From Brevibacillus invocatus (GTDB taxonomy: Bacteria > Bacillota > Bacilli > Brevibacillales > Brevibacillaceae): a DNA stretch of 64,000 nt. A model generated the notes under the pieces. It saw nothing but the letters and a program-made list of their open reading frames with translations. It was not told where the DNA came from and did not search any database. Position 1 is the stretch's first letter, and each line of letters begins with the position of its first letter. The stretch covers positions 1 to 64,000 of the forward strand of contig NZ_RHHR01000028.1 of the NCBI RefSeq assembly GCF_003710915.1, written 5' to 3'. Positions 55,729 to 63,688 of this stretch are shown piece after piece. A program made the position numbers and the translations under genes.

Positions 55729-56985
55729 ATGATGAATGAAGGAATTCGACCGGTAACGTTGGAAGAGCTCGATGAGGTAGTCAGAATTGCTGCGATGGCA
55801 TATCCAGGCAGCAATTTTCTGGCTCCAGAGAGCAGGCAGCGCTTTGCCGAACGAGTGAAGGATACGCTTCAGAACGATCCTTATGTGAGCTTTCATGGAT
55901 GCTTTCGGGATGAAAAGCTGGTCGGGATCATGAGATGGCACGATTACTATATGAATGTACATGGAACGAAGTTGTTGACAGGTGGAATCGGTTTGGTTGC
56001 GGTCGATCTGCTGCACAAAAAAGAGAAGGTAGCCAAGGAAATGCTTCTGCACTTTCTGAATACCTATCGTGATCGGGGAATCAGCCTGGTGTCCTTGTAT
56101 CCGTTCCGAGTCGATTTTTACAAGCAAATGGGCTTTGGCACGAGCACCAAAATGAATCAGTATTCGATCAAGCCTTCCAGTCTGCGCTTTACCGGCAAGG
56201 AGCAAATCGACTATCTGGGCATGGAGGACAAGGAAGAGATTCTGGCTTGCTACCACAGAATCGTCAGACAGACACACGGGATGATCACGAAGACGGACCG
56301 GGAGATGACGGCTTTCCTGGGACAGCCGGAGCAGATTGTGGTGGGCTGCAGGAATAATGGTCGCATTAACGGCTATCTTGCTTTTTCGTTCCAAAATGTT
56401 CACGTAAACAATCGGATGCACAATAATCTGATCGTCAAGGAATTCCATTATGAAACGAGGGAAGCACTCGCCCAGCTCACTTCCTTTTTGAACAGTCAGG
56501 GGGATCAGGTTCATCGCATCATACTGACGATCCAGGACGACGATTTTCACTTTCTGCTGTCCGATCCTAGTAATGGCACGGCCAACCTGCTGCCGAGCGT
56601 GTATCATGAGAGCAGCGTAGCGGGAGTCGGGTTGATGCATCGAATTATAGACGTACCACTGTTCTTCAAGCAGCTGTCCCAGCACCGCTTTGGACGCGAG
56701 AATGCACTGGTGCGCATGACGATTCGCGACACTTTTCTTCCCGAGCAGGATGGCTCTTGGCTAATTCGATTTACAGAGGGGCTGCCACAGGTGGTGGACG
56801 AGGGACAAGCTGAGGTAGAGGTATCGATGGACATCTCGGAATTCTCTTCCCTTATGATGGGAGCAGTCAGCTTTCAAAAGCTGTATATGTACGGATTGGC
56901 CGAAATCGATCACGAAGATTCACTGACAATGCTGGAGAGTCTGTTTCAAGTCCGTCAAAAGCCTCGTTGCACAACAGCATTTTAA
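55729..56985 (+). CDS. GNAT acetyltransferase, Eis-like
   Basis: A 418-residue protein with the Eis architecture. The N-terminal GNAT domain has GGIGLVAVDLLHKKEKVAKE (acetyl-CoA region), the middle region is a second degenerate GNAT fold, and the C-terminus is an SCP2-like domain ending with a terminal carboxylate. Eis enzymes acetylate aminoglycosides or peptide lysines; the Bacillus relatives' role is unclear. GGAGTG precedes two adjacent ATG codons (55729 and 55732). Confidence 0.88.
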   Translation: MMNEGIRPVTLEELDEVVRIAAMAYPGSNFLAPESRQRFAERVKDTLQNDPYVSFHGCFRDEKLVGIMRWHDYYMNVHGTKLLTGGIGLVAVDLLHKKEKVAKEMLLHFLNTYRDRGISLVSLYPFRVDFYKQMGFGTSTKMNQYSIKPSSLRFTGKEQIDYLGMEDKEEILACYHRIVRQTHGMITKTDREMTAFLGQPEQIVVGCRNNGRINGYLAFSFQNVHVNNRMHNNLIVKEFHYETREALAQLTSFLNSQGDQVHRIILTIQDDDFHFLLSDPSNGTANLLPSVYHESSVAGVGLMHRIIDVPLFFKQLSQHRFGRENALVRMTIRDTFLPEQDGSWLIRFTEGLPQVVDEGQAEVEVSMDISEFSSLMMGAVSFQKLYMYGLAEIDHEDSLTMLESLFQVRQKPRCTTAF

Positions 56986-57000
56986 TCAATGTTCACAAAA

Positions 57001-57076
57001 TTGACACAATGATAGCGCTTTTATGTATCTTTCATAACCTTCCCCCATACGATAGTAAAAAGGGGGAAGGTTCTTT
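57001..57076 (+). promoter_or_regulatory. Upstream region of a small membrane-protein gene: TTGACA box and hairpin over the ribosome site
   Basis: TTGACA at 57001-57006 could be a -35 box, but no matching -10 is obvious (TGTATC at 57024 is the best). AACCTTCCCCC (57036-57046) and GGGGGAAGGTT (57062-57072) form a perfect 11-bp stem with a 15-nt loop. The right arm is the ribosome site of the gene starting at 57077, so the hairpin would mask it. Confidence 0.6.
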
Positions 57077-57247
57077 ATGATCTATCTAACCTTAGTGATC
57101 TTTTTTGGATTTTTGCTGCTGGTCTGGTTTTTGGTCAAGCTCCTCTTCCGTTTACAAGAGAAGGATACGTATGAATTTGATTCCCAATATTTGTGGGAAA
57201 ATTTCAAGAAAAACAAAAAGGATATGCATTACCCCAAGAAGAAGTAA
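57077..57247 (+). CDS. Small single-pass membrane protein, 56 residues
   Basis: MIYLTLVIFFGFLLLVWFLV begins one membrane helix (about 2-25), followed by a charged cytoplasmic tail with QYLWENFKKNKKDMHYPKKK. The GGGGGAAGG ribosome site lies 6-14 nt before the ATG, inside a hairpin. No family recognised. Size and layout are like small regulatory or complex-associated membrane peptides. The next gene (PilZ) starts 54 nt later in the same direction. Confidence 0.75.
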   Translation: MIYLTLVIFFGFLLLVWFLVKLLFRLQEKDTYEFDSQYLWENFKKNKKDMHYPKKK

Positions 57248-57301
57248 TAGAGACGCGCCTAATTAAAGGGCGCTTTGTTCTGTTGAAGTGAGGTGATCCA
57301 T

Positions 57302-57760
57302 GTGAATGGCGTGAAGGTAGGACATCAGCGGGAATATTTCCGACTCGTGCTGGAGCATCCGCTCTGTGCAGATATGACCATTGTCCTGATCAAAGGGAAG
57401 ATGATGGAGATAGGCAGCACCAAGGTACTGATTGAAGACCTGGGTGCCGGTGGCTTGCGTTTTCTTTCCCATTTGAAAATGCCTGCCAGTGATCAACTCG
57501 TCCTTCAATTCGAAACAGAGATTTGTTCACAACCCCTGAAAATGTACGGTCATGTGGTTCGCACCGTTCCGTGGGAAGAGGATTTCTTCGAATATGCTGT
57601 TCGCTTTACCATGGAGGAGTCACAACATTTGGAAATCAATCGCTTAGTCAATCAACTGGCGCTTCGATATCGTAACAAGAGAGTCTCTAGCGAAGGACGT
57701 TTTTGGAAAGGGGATCGCCGACAATTTCTCATGGAATTGGCTGCAGCCCAGACTGAATAA
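57302..57760 (+). CDS. PilZ-domain protein (c-di-GMP binding candidate)
   Basis: A 152-residue protein. The HQREYFRLVL segment (RxxxR-like) and VLIEDLGAGGLRF (DxSxxG-like, with G in the serine position) place it in the PilZ family, which binds cyclic di-GMP. The arginine motif reads R-E-Y-F-R, matching RxxxR; the second motif is D-L-G-A-G-G, so binding is not certain. GTG 57302 follows GAGGTGATC; an in-frame GTG at 57293 is part of that site. Confidence 0.75.
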   Translation: MNGVKVGHQREYFRLVLEHPLCADMTIVLIKGKMMEIGSTKVLIEDLGAGGLRFLSHLKMPASDQLVLQFETEICSQPLKMYGHVVRTVPWEEDFFEYAVRFTMEESQHLEINRLVNQLALRYRNKRVSSEGRFWKGDRRQFLMELAAAQTE

Positions 57761-57779
57761 GAGACCTCGGAAATGGACT

Positions 57780-57813
57780 ACCCTGCGTTTTTTACAAGCG
57801 CAGGTTTTTTTGT
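57780..57813 (+). terminator. Terminator after the PilZ gene
   Basis: CCTGCG (57783-57788) pairs with CGCAGG (57799-57804), followed by seven T. Confidence 0.85.
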
Positions 57814-57883
57814 GCTTGAATAAAAATAAACGAAATGATACATTATCTATACAAAAACAAACAAATAAAGGTTGTGTTTGTAA

Positions 57884-59023
57884 ATGGTAATGGAAGAGTT
57901 TTGGAATGCATCTACGGAAGAACAAAAGCAAGGATTTGTCGAACACGAAGATCAGCTTCAATGCCTACTCTGCGGCCAAGAGGTCGAGCAAGGGCTTATT
58001 TACCCGGTGGAGGATTTGTTCTACGATGCGAAGCGCTATATGCGTTTTCATATTGAGCAGGAGCACGGCTCTGTGTTTGATTACCTCAGTCATCTGGACA
58101 AAAAACTGACGGGCTTATCCGATCACCAGGTTGCATTGCTTCGCCTGTTTTATCAGGGGTTGAGCGATGCACAGGTGCAGCGAGAGACCGGCATTGGCAG
58201 TACCTCGACCATTCGCAACCACCGTTTTGTCCTGAAGGAAAAAGAACGGCAGGCGAGAGTTTTTCTGGTCATGATGGATTTGCTAAAAGAAAAGGATCAG
58301 CGACTAGGGGCTCGTACGGCTTCACCTGCTCGCGCTCGGGTGAACGAACAGTCCCCTCTTAAGGTGGACGAGGCTGAACAGATCATCGTGAAGCACTTTC
58401 CACAAGGGAGTGTGCAGGGGAGACTGGAAAAGCTTCCGCGTAAGCAATCTCATAAGCGGATCGTGCTGCAGGAAATCGTAAAGCGCTTTGAGCCCAATCG
58501 TTTTTACACCGAAAAAGAAGTGAATGAAGTACTGAAAGACGTCTATGAAGACCATGTGACACTGCGTCGATATTTGATCGACTTTTCGCTCTTGGAGCGG
58601 GAGGCAGATGGAAGCCGTTACTGGCTGGCAAAACCACAGCCACAAGGAAAGGAGGATACTCTCATGAATCGTAAACAAGAATTGAAAATGCTATACAAGG
58701 AAACGAAGACGCAAGCTGGTGTCTACCAGGTCAAGAACGTCCAAAACGGAAAAGTGCTGGTTGAAAGCACCCGAAACTTGAAGACGATGAACGGGAAGAA
58801 ATTCATGATGCAGCAAGGAAACCACCCGAATCCTCTGCTGCAAAAAGAGCTGAAGGAATACGGCGTGGATGCCTTCCGCTTTGAAGTGCTGGAGGTGTTG
58901 GAGCCAAAAGACGAGCCGTACTTTGATTTGGCTGATGCATTGGAGAAATTGGAAAACAAATGGCTGGAACAAGTGCAACCATATGGAGAGCGCGGATACA
59001 ATCAGGAGAAAAAGAGGAAGTAA
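57884..59023 (+). CDS. Zinc-finger/HTH/DUF2087/GIY-YIG fusion protein
   Basis: A 379-residue multidomain protein. Residues 27-61 hold a possible C2H2 site (C27, C30, H56, H61). Residues about 77-105 look like a LuxR-type HTH (LRLFYQGLSDAQVQRETG). Residues about 165-250 match DUF2087 (KHFPQG...LPRKQSHKRIVLQEI...RRYLIDFSLLERE). Residues 261-379 are a GIY-YIG-like nuclease fold (AGVYQVKN, STRNLK, GNHPNPLLQKELKEYG). An AAAGGAGG site 8 nt before an in-frame ATG at 58664 could start the nuclease part separately. Start 57884 (or ATG 57890) has only a weak AAAGG. Confidence 0.8.
   Translation: MVMEEFWNASTEEQKQGFVEHEDQLQCLLCGQEVEQGLIYPVEDLFYDAKRYMRFHIEQEHGSVFDYLSHLDKKLTGLSDHQVALLRLFYQGLSDAQVQRETGIGSTSTIRNHRFVLKEKERQARVFLVMMDLLKEKDQRLGARTASPARARVNEQSPLKVDEAEQIIVKHFPQGSVQGRLEKLPRKQSHKRIVLQEIVKRFEPNRFYTEKEVNEVLKDVYEDHVTLRRYLIDFSLLEREADGSRYWLAKPQPQGKEDTLMNRKQELKMLYKETKTQAGVYQVKNVQNGKVLVESTRNLKTMNGKKFMMQQGNHPNPLLQKELKEYGVDAFRFEVLEVLEPKDEPYFDLADALEKLENKWLEQVQPYGERGYNQEKKRK
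58664..59023 (+). other. Internal start: separate GIY-YIG nuclease-like protein, 119 residues
   Basis: GGAGG at 58651-58655, then 8 nt, then ATG 58664 (MNRKQELKMLYKE), in frame with the larger gene. Stand-alone Firmicute proteins of this GIY-YIG group begin in the same way. The product would be made by internal initiation in addition to the fusion. Confidence 0.45.
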
Positions 59024-59085
59024 TAAGGAAGAGGCGCCCTTTGCGTTTGTCAATCAGACGATGGGGGAGCCTCTATCTTGTATAG

Positions 59086-59523
59086 CTAGCGAATGCCACC
59101 GGGGAGTTGTGGGGGAATGTAGTTCAACTCTTCATCCGCGGTAATGTAATCTGTGTTGACCATGAGCAGCAGATAACGCTTGCCTGTTTGTGGATCACTC
59201 AGAATGATATGGTCGCGGCCTGCGTTTTCCAGTACACCGCGGAAAATTTTTGCATTCCATTGGCTGTTGTTTTCAAACGTTTGGTACACCGTCAGTACTT
59301 TGCCGCGATTCAGGCGCAAGATATTTTCAATATAGGATTCCTCAACAAATTGTTGACCTGGTGCGAAGGGAATACCGGGGATCATGGTTCCGCTAGGCTG
59401 CATGGGAACCATTTGCGGCTGCTGCTGTTGTGGTTGCTGCTGAAAGCCGTATGGATACTGGGCAGAGGGATACATGTCGAAGCCGTAGGAGGAATAAGGA
59501 TTGTACGGCATTTGTTGACTCAT
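59086..59523 (-). CDS. gerQ: Spore coat protein GerQ
   Basis: A 145-residue inner-coat protein required for CwlJ localisation and cross-linked by transglutaminase in B. subtilis. The N-terminal third is rich in Gln, Pro and Tyr (YGFQQQPQQQQPQM), the conserved part starts at EESYIENILRLNRGK and ends in QTGKRYLLLMVNTDYI. It is somewhat shorter than the B. subtilis protein. It lies 28 nt downstream of cwlJ in the same direction, the reverse of the usual importance order but the same pairing. Expression in the mother cell is expected. Confidence 0.93.
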   Translation of the reverse strand: MSQQMPYNPYSSYGFDMYPSAQYPYGFQQQPQQQQPQMVPMQPSGTMIPGIPFAPGQQFVEESYIENILRLNRGKVLTVYQTFENNSQWNAKIFRGVLENAGRDHIILSDPQTGKRYLLLMVNTDYITADEELNYIPPQLPGGIR

Positions 59524-59551
59524 GATGAACTCGCTCCTTTATGTCTATTCT

Positions 59552-59974
59552 CTAGTACACTCTCGGACAATCTTCTCGTGTGGGTATGAAGAAGCAGTGC
59601 GCCTTGTAACGACCAGAATTCGTCTGATTCCACCAGGTTGGCGGACAGTTTCCTTCCGGGCGGTAAAACCACAGTGCATTGGAAGCTGGATGCTGTCGTT
59701 CGCCATTGATGCTGCGCTTTGCTAGCCGTCTATCCTTCTCACGAGTACGCTGATAAAAATACGACTTCTGAGGGGCTTCAAATCCACCTGGAGATTGATA
59801 CACCATGTCTCGAACGGTTCGGATGTTTTTAAAGTCCAGACAATTGGATATAATCCGGTTCACGCCCACGTTTCCTACCATGAGCATGCCCAGCTCCCCT
59901 TCTCCTTCAGCCTCCGCGCGCATCAAACGTGCCAGCAAATCGGTGTCACTACTGTTCGCTTTAATTACAGCCAT
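59552..59974 (-). CDS. cwlJ: Spore cortex-lytic enzyme CwlJ
   Basis: A 140-residue cortex hydrolase, active during Ca-DPA-triggered germination. The hydrolase_2 fold has the catalytic glutamate in RAEAEGEGELGM, the NVGVNRI segment and the FYRPEGNCPPTWWNQTNSG end. Length matches B. subtilis CwlJ (about 142). GAGGTGAAGC precedes the ATG. Operon with gerQ, which its protein needs for coat placement. Confidence 0.95.
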   Translation of the reverse strand: MAVIKANSSDTDLLARLMRAEAEGEGELGMLMVGNVGVNRIISNCLDFKNIRTVRDMVYQSPGGFEAPQKSYFYQRTREKDRRLAKRSINGERQHPASNALWFYRPEGNCPPTWWNQTNSGRYKAHCFFIPTREDCPRVY

Positions 59975-60064
59975 TGCTTCACCTCCCCATAAAAAATCAC
60001 AATACCAATATATGGGCCATTGCCGGATAGGTGATTGCTCCTGATAAATTTTCTATTTGGAAAA

Positions 60065-60098
60065 ATGAAGCGTCCGAAAGCCATAGGCCAGCGGACGC
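60065..60098 (-). terminator. Terminator of the DedA-like gene
   Basis: On the reverse strand AGCGTCCG (60096-60110 side) pairs with CGGACGCT and is followed by TCATTTTTCC; plus-strand arms are AGCGTCCG and CGGACGCT at about 60067-60112. Confidence 0.7.
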
Positions 60099-60108
60099 TA
60101 AAAGTACT

Positions 60109-60681
60109 CTATTTTTGGTTGCGTTTTTTTCTTCGTCTATTCCAGATAAACCAGATGATCGCGACCACGACAGCGATGCCAAGAAGGGTGATCTCCAGGT
60201 ATTCGTCGAGGAGGACTTTTGCATGGCGCCCATAGAGGTAGAACAAGGTACCGATCAGATAAAACTTCAATCCTCGGCCTAAAATGGCAAACAGCATCAG
60301 CTTGACGATGGAGTAGTTGAATACGCCGCTAAGCACGGTAAACATTTTGAAGGGGATAGGGGTAAATGAACCGATGAGTACAGCGGCATCCCCGTTTTTG
60401 GCAAATTGCTCGGTCGCCAAGGCCGTCCATTTTTCCGGCAGGATTTTTTGGAGGATCGGCTTTCCCAGCCATTTTCCCAATATGTATCCAACTGGCGCAC
60501 CCAGCACAGAGCCAATGAATGCAAGTGTGGCAATACGCAGGGCTGATTCCGGTTCAATCAGGCTCAAGCCGATCTGAATGAAGAAAGGCGGGATCGGGAG
60601 AATGAACGAGTCTAAGAAGGAGACAATAAATAATCCCCAAATTCCATAATCCATAAAAAATTGTGTCAACTGTTCAAACAT
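60109..60681 (-). CDS. DedA/VTT-domain membrane protein (YqaA-like)
   Basis: A 190-residue membrane protein with four to five helices: FLDSFILPIPPFFIQIG, the re-entrant region GSVLGAPVGYILGKWLG, and FTPIPFKMFTVLSGVF near the conserved proline-rich loop, ending in a basic tail RRRKKRNQK. DedA/VTT proteins act as lipid carriers or flippases or in envelope homeostasis. ATG 60681 is chosen for AAGGAG at 6 nt over ATG 60687, which abuts that site. Confidence 0.88.
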   Translation of the reverse strand: MFEQLTQFFMDYGIWGLFIVSFLDSFILPIPPFFIQIGLSLIEPESALRIATLAFIGSVLGAPVGYILGKWLGKPILQKILPEKWTALATEQFAKNGDAAVLIGSFTPIPFKMFTVLSGVFNYSIVKLMLFAILGRGLKFYLIGTLFYLYGRHAKVLLDEYLEITLLGIAVVVAIIWFIWNRRRKKRNQK

Positions 60682-60932
60682 GGGCATCTCCTTAAGGGGG
60701 TTCCTCTGTTATAGTACTATGATTTACGTCCCTAACAAAGACCGTCCAAATATCTCTACTAATGATAGCACAGTCAAGGTACTGATTTCACCTTTCGTCT
60801 TACTTCTAGGACAGAAAGCTTTCGGACATACTGATAGAGATTGTCCATCAGCATGTCCATCCCCGCCATTCGCTCGCAGGTTAGATCCCAGCGCGATATA
60901 GGCGAGAGCCAGGAATGAAGGAGGAAATACAG
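60682..60932. other. Intergenic region before the CotF-like gene
   Basis: Divergent promoter region for the DedA-like and CotF-like genes. No credible coding frame. I could not assign sigma-E or sigma-K boxes with confidence. Confidence 0.3.
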
Positions 60933-61823
60933 GTGAAGTACACACATCCTTACGGTGCCCATGAGATCATCGAACTTCACGAGGTATTGAACGGAGCTTT
61001 GAACGCGATCCATACCATGCAGCTATACGCTGCCCACGTAGCCGACGATGAGCTGAGGCAGCTCCTTAACCATCAGATGAGCTTCATGCAGCAAGCGTAC
61101 AACAGCATGGTTCATACCGTGCAAGGACTGGGTGCAGGTGAAAGCTTGCCGTACCGTCCTCGTCGTCAGGCCACTCAAGCCGCCATCCATGGCATGCATC
61201 AACCGCATACCTCTACTCTCCAGCACTCCCATGCACACAGCGCTCAAGTAGACGACTCGGATGTAGCAGCAGCTTTGCTCGGGATTCATAAAGCAAGCGC
61301 CAAAGCAAAAATGAGTGCAGCCTTGGAGGCGAGCCATCCTCAGATTCGCGACATGCTGCTGCAAGGAGCAGTAAATTGTTCGCACCAGGCTTATGAAGTA
61401 TGGAAGTACATGGAGCGCAAGGGGTATTATCCGCTTGCTGTTCTTTCTGAGAGTACCAATGCGCAGCTGATGCGAGCCTACCAACCCTTAACTCCGACTG
61501 TCCCTGACTCCGTTCCACCATCCGCACCAGCACCATCTCGTCCGATGGAGACAGGCAGTATTTCCGAGCAATTGGCGAGAGGAACACAGAATTATCCGGC
61601 TCAGCAACCCGTCTCAGAGCCAACGCCTGTGAATGCTAGTCATCTCTTTTCTTCTCCAGCCTATCGCGAGCAATTAAATCCTTCACTTGAAAATACGAGT
61701 ATGATCGCAGATGGGTTACATACAGAAGGCACGGATCCGTTGGGAACTTTGACCCATCAAGCAGAGACGAAACAGCCTCGGGGTCGTAAGAAATCTGTAT
61801 CGCCTGATCTGGATCTTGGTTAA
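60933..61823 (+). CDS. CotF-like spore coat protein
   Basis: A 296-residue protein. The N-terminal half has two helical modules of the coat F domain type: GAHEIIELHEVLNGALNAIH...LNHQMSFMQQAYNSMVH, then AALLGIHKASAKAKMSAALE...QGAVNCSHQAYEVWKYME. These are separated by a His/Gln-rich linker (about 85-115). The C-terminal third is Pro/Ser/Thr-rich and low in complexity, ending RGRKKSVSPDLDLG. GTG 60933 follows AAGGAGG at 8 nt. Nearness of gerQ-cwlJ fits a spore role. Confidence 0.75.
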   Translation: MKYTHPYGAHEIIELHEVLNGALNAIHTMQLYAAHVADDELRQLLNHQMSFMQQAYNSMVHTVQGLGAGESLPYRPRRQATQAAIHGMHQPHTSTLQHSHAHSAQVDDSDVAAALLGIHKASAKAKMSAALEASHPQIRDMLLQGAVNCSHQAYEVWKYMERKGYYPLAVLSESTNAQLMRAYQPLTPTVPDSVPPSAPAPSRPMETGSISEQLARGTQNYPAQQPVSEPTPVNASHLFSSPAYREQLNPSLENTSMIADGLHTEGTDPLGTLTHQAETKQPRGRKKSVSPDLDLG

Positions 61824-61903
61824 TAAGTCACGTGTATCCCATTGACGTTAGGAAAGAATATCCACTACTATAAAGAGAAAGACAAACGTTCTTGGGAGGA
61901 ACC

Positions 61904-62122
61904 ATGAAAACACTAGGATCGGGGAAAGTGATCTTCTATTCGCCAGATGGAAAAAGTCTGCAACTGTCCGGGGAAATTGACGTTCGGGGAGAACGTGTTT
62001 CCGTGACTGAGATTATTTATTTCAACGGTCAACCTAATGGAGCGCGCGAAACCAATTTGCCACTCGCACAGTCTGTTATTTATTGGGATGCTGAAGTGTA
62101 TGAACAGATCGGATTTGAATAA
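61904..62122 (+). CDS. Hypothetical protein, 72 residues
   Basis: A small, probably beta-rich protein: MKTLGSGKVIFYSPDGKSLQ, then LSGEIDVRGERVSVTEIIYF, ending YWDAEVYEQIGFE. GGGAGG lies 7 nt before the ATG at 61904. No family recognised. Follows the CotF-like gene by 80 nt and ends at a terminator. Confidence 0.75.
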   Translation: MKTLGSGKVIFYSPDGKSLQLSGEIDVRGERVSVTEIIYFNGQPNGARETNLPLAQSVIYWDAEVYEQIGFE

Positions 62123-62141
62123 GAGATTGCGTGGATACATC

Positions 62142-62173
62142 GCACAACCTTGCCTGTGGCAGGGTTGTTTTTG
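62142..62173 (+). terminator. Terminator
   Basis: ACAACCTTGCC-TGT-GGCAGGGTTGT (62144-62168) followed by TTTTG. Confidence 0.9.
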
Positions 62174-62274
62174 TTTGCAGGTGTTTCCGACTACCCCTCA
62201 GCTATAGCCGGGTACCATGAGATATGATATGATGTGCTGTGGACAATGAACGTAGTAATCAAGGAGTGATCCTG

Positions 62275-63381
62275 ATGATCGACAACATATTGGAACGGGC
62301 CCTCGCAGGGGAACGCCTGGGTCTTGAAGATGGATTGGCTTTGTTTGAGAGCGATCAGATCGAAAAAATGGGCCATTATGCCAACCTGATCATGCAAAAA
62401 TGGCATCCAGATCCTATCGCTACTTTTGTCATCAGCCGCAACGTCAACTATACCAACGTCTGTGACACGTATTGCCGTTTTTGTGCATTTTATCGTGCGC
62501 CAGGCTCAGCTGAAGGTTATGTTCTTCCGAAAGAAACCATTTTCCAAAAAATTCAGGAGACCGTTGATGTAGGCGGTACTGAAATCCTGATGCAAGGCGG
62601 TACCAACCCAGATCTGAAGCTGGACTACTACACAGATCTGCTGCGAGACATCAAAAAGCGCTTTCCGCAAATTACCATGCACTCGCTGTCTGTAGCGGAG
62701 GTTCTGAAAATCGCGGAAGTCTCCAAGATGACTGTGGAGGATGTGCTCAGAGAGCTGAAAGCAGCGGGTCTCGACTCCTTGCCAGGTGCTGGCGGTGAGA
62801 TTTTGGACGACCGCACACGCCGCAAGATTTCCAGATTGAAAGGTTCCTGGACAGAATGGATCGACACGCAAAAAGCAGCGCATCGCGCAGGTCTGCCTGG
62901 TACAGCAACAATGGTGATCGGCTTTGGAGAAGAGATGGAGGAGCGCGTCCTTTCCTTGATGCGCATTCGTGATGCACAGGATGAGACAGGCGGTTTCAAA
63001 GCCTTCATCGTCTGGACCTTCCAACCGGACAACACCAACATGAAGGCGGTCAACAACACGCCTGAGGAGTATCTGAAATCGCTGGCGATTGCCCGATTGA
63101 TGCTGGATAATGTAGAGAATCTGCAAGCCTCCTGGGTGACGATGGGACCTGAATATGGCCAACTGTCCTTGTCTTATGGAGCCAATGATTTCGGACAGAC
63201 CATGATGGAAGAAAACGTCGTATCCGCCGCTGCTTGTACCTACAAGGTCAACACCAACCAAATCCTGGACTTGATCCGCGGGGCAGGTAAAATTCCGGCT
63301 CAGCGCAACACGCAATACGACATTTTGCGCGTATTCAAGGATGGGGAAATGGCGGAGAAAGATTTCGTCATGCAGAACTAG
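62275..63381 (+). CDS. mqnC: Cyclic dehypoxanthinyl futalosine synthase
   Basis: A 368-residue radical SAM enzyme of the futalosine menaquinone route. The cluster motif is CDTYCRFCAFYR (CxxxCxxC, about residues 64-71), with GGTEILMQGGTNPDL, AAGLDSLPGAGGEIL and GTATMVIGFGE segments typical of MqnC. ATG 62275 follows AAGGAGTG at about 8 nt; a longer frame to 62239 has no site. Menaquinone would be the electron acceptor of the GlcDF-type enzyme in the same window. Confidence 0.95.
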   Translation: MIDNILERALAGERLGLEDGLALFESDQIEKMGHYANLIMQKWHPDPIATFVISRNVNYTNVCDTYCRFCAFYRAPGSAEGYVLPKETIFQKIQETVDVGGTEILMQGGTNPDLKLDYYTDLLRDIKKRFPQITMHSLSVAEVLKIAEVSKMTVEDVLRELKAAGLDSLPGAGGEILDDRTRRKISRLKGSWTEWIDTQKAAHRAGLPGTATMVIGFGEEMEERVLSLMRIRDAQDETGGFKAFIVWTFQPDNTNMKAVNNTPEEYLKSLAIARLMLDNVENLQASWVTMGPEYGQLSLSYGANDFGQTMMEENVVSAAACTYKVNTNQILDLIRGAGKIPAQRNTQYDILRVFKDGEMAEKDFVMQN

Positions 63382-63403
63382 CAAATTGAGCAGGATTCAT
63401 GAT

Positions 63404-63462
63404 AAAAGCCTTTGCAAAGAACCGGAAGCTCCCGGTATCCTGCAGAGGCTTTTCATTTTTGC
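63404..63462 (+). terminator. Terminator after mqnC
   Basis: AAAAGCCTTTGCA (63404-63416) pairs with TGCAGAGGCTTTT (63441-63453); inner ACCGG/CCGGT stem; then CATTTTT. Confidence 0.85.
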
Positions 63463-63688
63463 TACCCGTTTAGGTGGATCTGGCCATCAGTCACTAGCCG
63501 GGCAAGCTGGAGCACAAAGCTTGAGCTTTTGCGTTCTTCCCAAGCGCAGTGTTTGTATCCCTTCCATAAATTGCATCCCTAATATGGCAGACCATACTGC
63601 AACCTTGAACCTGTTTCCAACCGTTTAAAAGTATATCGCTCCTCACGGGACATATACTGTAACTACAATTGCGGTTGGGGGGATGGTT
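63463..63688. other. Intergenic, no gene supported
   Basis: No frame with a ribosome site. A 29-codon reverse frame (MQFMEGIQTLRLGRTQKLKL...) has no upstream signal and is probably chance. Confidence 0.35.

Noticed and set aside
62506-63384. 292-codon reverse frame over mqnC
   Set aside because: Antisense shadow of a clear radical SAM gene.
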